A stretch of 64,000 nucleotides of DNA from positions 1 through 64,000 of the forward strand of contig NZ_JAGGKK010000006.1 in NCBI RefSeq assembly GCF_017873675.1. Direction: 5' to 3'. Within the stretch, counting starts at the first letter, position 1. Each line of letters begins with the position of its first letter. The DNA is from Virgibacillus litoralis (GTDB lineage Bacteria > Bacillota > Bacilli > Bacillales > Amphibacillaceae). Under the pieces are notes generated by a model. That model had not been told where the DNA came from, ran no database searches, and worked only from the letters and a program-made list of their open reading frames with translations. This document shows, in pieces, positions 63,183 to 64,000 of the stretch. The position numbers and the translations under genes were made by a program.

Positions 63183-64000
63183 ATTCTGGAGTGAAGCAGT
63201 TAAGCGCACAGTGCCATATGTACCCGGCGAGCAGCTTGATATTCCCAATTTACTGAAGTTAAATACAAATGAAAATCCCTATCCTCCATCCCCAAACGTA
63301 GTGGATGCCATTAAAGCAGAACTTGAACGCAAATTACACTTATACCCATCACCGAGTGCAGATCAACTCCGTGAGGCAATCGGTGCATATTATAATCTTG
63401 AATCAAGCAATGTTTTCATTGGAAACGGATCAGATGAAGTACTAGCCTTTTCGTTTATGGCTTTTTTCGAAAGTGGGCAAAAAATCCGTTTTCCTGCTAT
63501 CACGTATAGCTTTTACCCGGTGTATGCTAAACTTTTTAACGTTCCCTATGAAGAAATACCTCTTAATCGTGATTTCAGTATTCCATCCGAGGCGTTTTTC
63601 CAATCAGAAGGCGGCGTTATTTTTCCCAATCCAAATGCTCCAACTAGTTTATACATGGAATTGGAAACGATAAAAGATATTCTGGATAATAATCCAGATC
63701 AGGTCGTAATTGTTGATGAAGCATATATAGACTTTGCTCCAGGTTCTGCAGTTTCTCTAATCAACACATATGATAACTTGCTCGTTGTTCAAACAATGTC
63801 TAAATCACGTTCACTTGCAGGCTTACGTGTTGGGTTTGCATTAGGGAATCCAAATTTGATTCAAGCATTAACACGTATCAAAGACTCCTTTAATTCATAT
63901 ACAATAGATCGTCTTGCTATTGCAGGCGCAGAATCAGCTATTAGGGATAGTGAACATTTTAAAGATACAACCCATAAAATTATCAATACACGGGAATGGA
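63175..64000 (+). CDS. hisC: Histidinol-phosphate aminotransferase HisC (truncated by the window end)
   Basis: The frame opens at ATG 63175 after AGAGGG and stays open to the last base, giving about 275 residues of the usual 350-360. Class II aminotransferase motifs are seen: [37 protein letters not shown]-type IVDEAYIDF and the PLP Lys in [16 protein letters not shown]. It transaminates imidazole-acetol phosphate. Placement at the end of a his operon is unusual only in detail; hisC often lies elsewhere in Bacillus. Confidence 0.95.
   Translation, partial: MSKFWSEAVKRTVPYVPGEQLDIPNLLKLNTNENPYPPSPNVVDAIKAELERKLHLYPSPSADQLREAIGAYYNLESSNVFIGNGSDEVLAFSFMAFFESGQKIRFPAITYSFYPVYAKLFNVPYEEIPLNRDFSIPSEAFFQSEGGVIFPNPNAPTSLYMELETIKDILDNNPDQVVIVDEAYIDFAPGSAVSLINTYDNLLVVQTMSKSRSLAGLRVGFALGNPNLIQALTRIKDSFNSYTIDRLAIAGAESAIRDSEHFKDTTHKIINTREW

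Overview
The window looks like chromosome of a low-GC, endospore-forming, moderately halotolerant member of the Bacillaceae (Oceanobacillus/Virgibacillus-like). The grounds are strong AGGAGG-type ribosome binding sites, a YteA-type DksA protein, YjcZ-, YtzI- and YfhE-like small proteins, a Mn-catalase, a T-box leader, a TreR/TreP/TreA locus, CssRS facing an HtrA protease, and an EhuBCDA-type ectoine importer. The genus is inference; no rRNA or tRNA gene is present.

Layout. 1-7.0 kb: CapA-like lipoprotein, thiolase, YfhE-like protein, an ABC exporter, DUF1232 protein, Mn-catalase. 7.0-7.7 kb: a composite repeat element. 7.7-12.1 kb: trehalose operon (treP-treA-treR, reverse strand) with paired TreR operators and a cre-like site. 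12.2-18.9 kb: sugar dehydrogenase lipoprotein, typA, cssS-cssR and divergent htrA. 19.3-23.6 kb: zinc-ribbon proteins, a TetR-controlled ABC exporter, yteA. 23.6-31.0 kb is the accessory part: a c-di-GMP-I riboswitch ahead of an EAL and a PilZ gene; a LuxR-type gene split at an A9 run; an unknown gene with a LexA box; a YjcZ-type gene; two near-identical promoter-hairpin-terminator units (candidate small RNAs or leaders); and a decayed prophage (lysin fragments, ImmA-type protease, broken integrase). 31.0-43.6 kb: GNAT, methyltransferase, cold-shock protein, trhO, TAXI-TRAP transporter, glutathione peroxidase, an amino-acid ABC transporter with an M20 hydrolase, and proS with a distant T-box leader. 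43.7-56.4 kb: pdxK, plsY-like gene, M15 peptidase, ring-cleaving dioxygenase, panE, ehuBCDA, a 52-bp tandem repeat, murB and hisJ. 56.5-64 kb: hisZGDB-HAFI-C, with hisC running off the window; hisJ lies divergently just upstream, so nearly the whole histidine pathway is clustered.

The least ordinary points are the riboswitch-EAL-PilZ circuit, the duplicated small-RNA-like units, a 151-bp insertion with an exact 9-bp target duplication between hisB and hisH, repeat insertions between the T-box and proS, and a 52-bp tandem array inside a terminal-inverted-repeat element. Several dispersed repeat families recur in intergenic DNA. All functional calls are by recognition of motifs and family resemblance; no database search was run.
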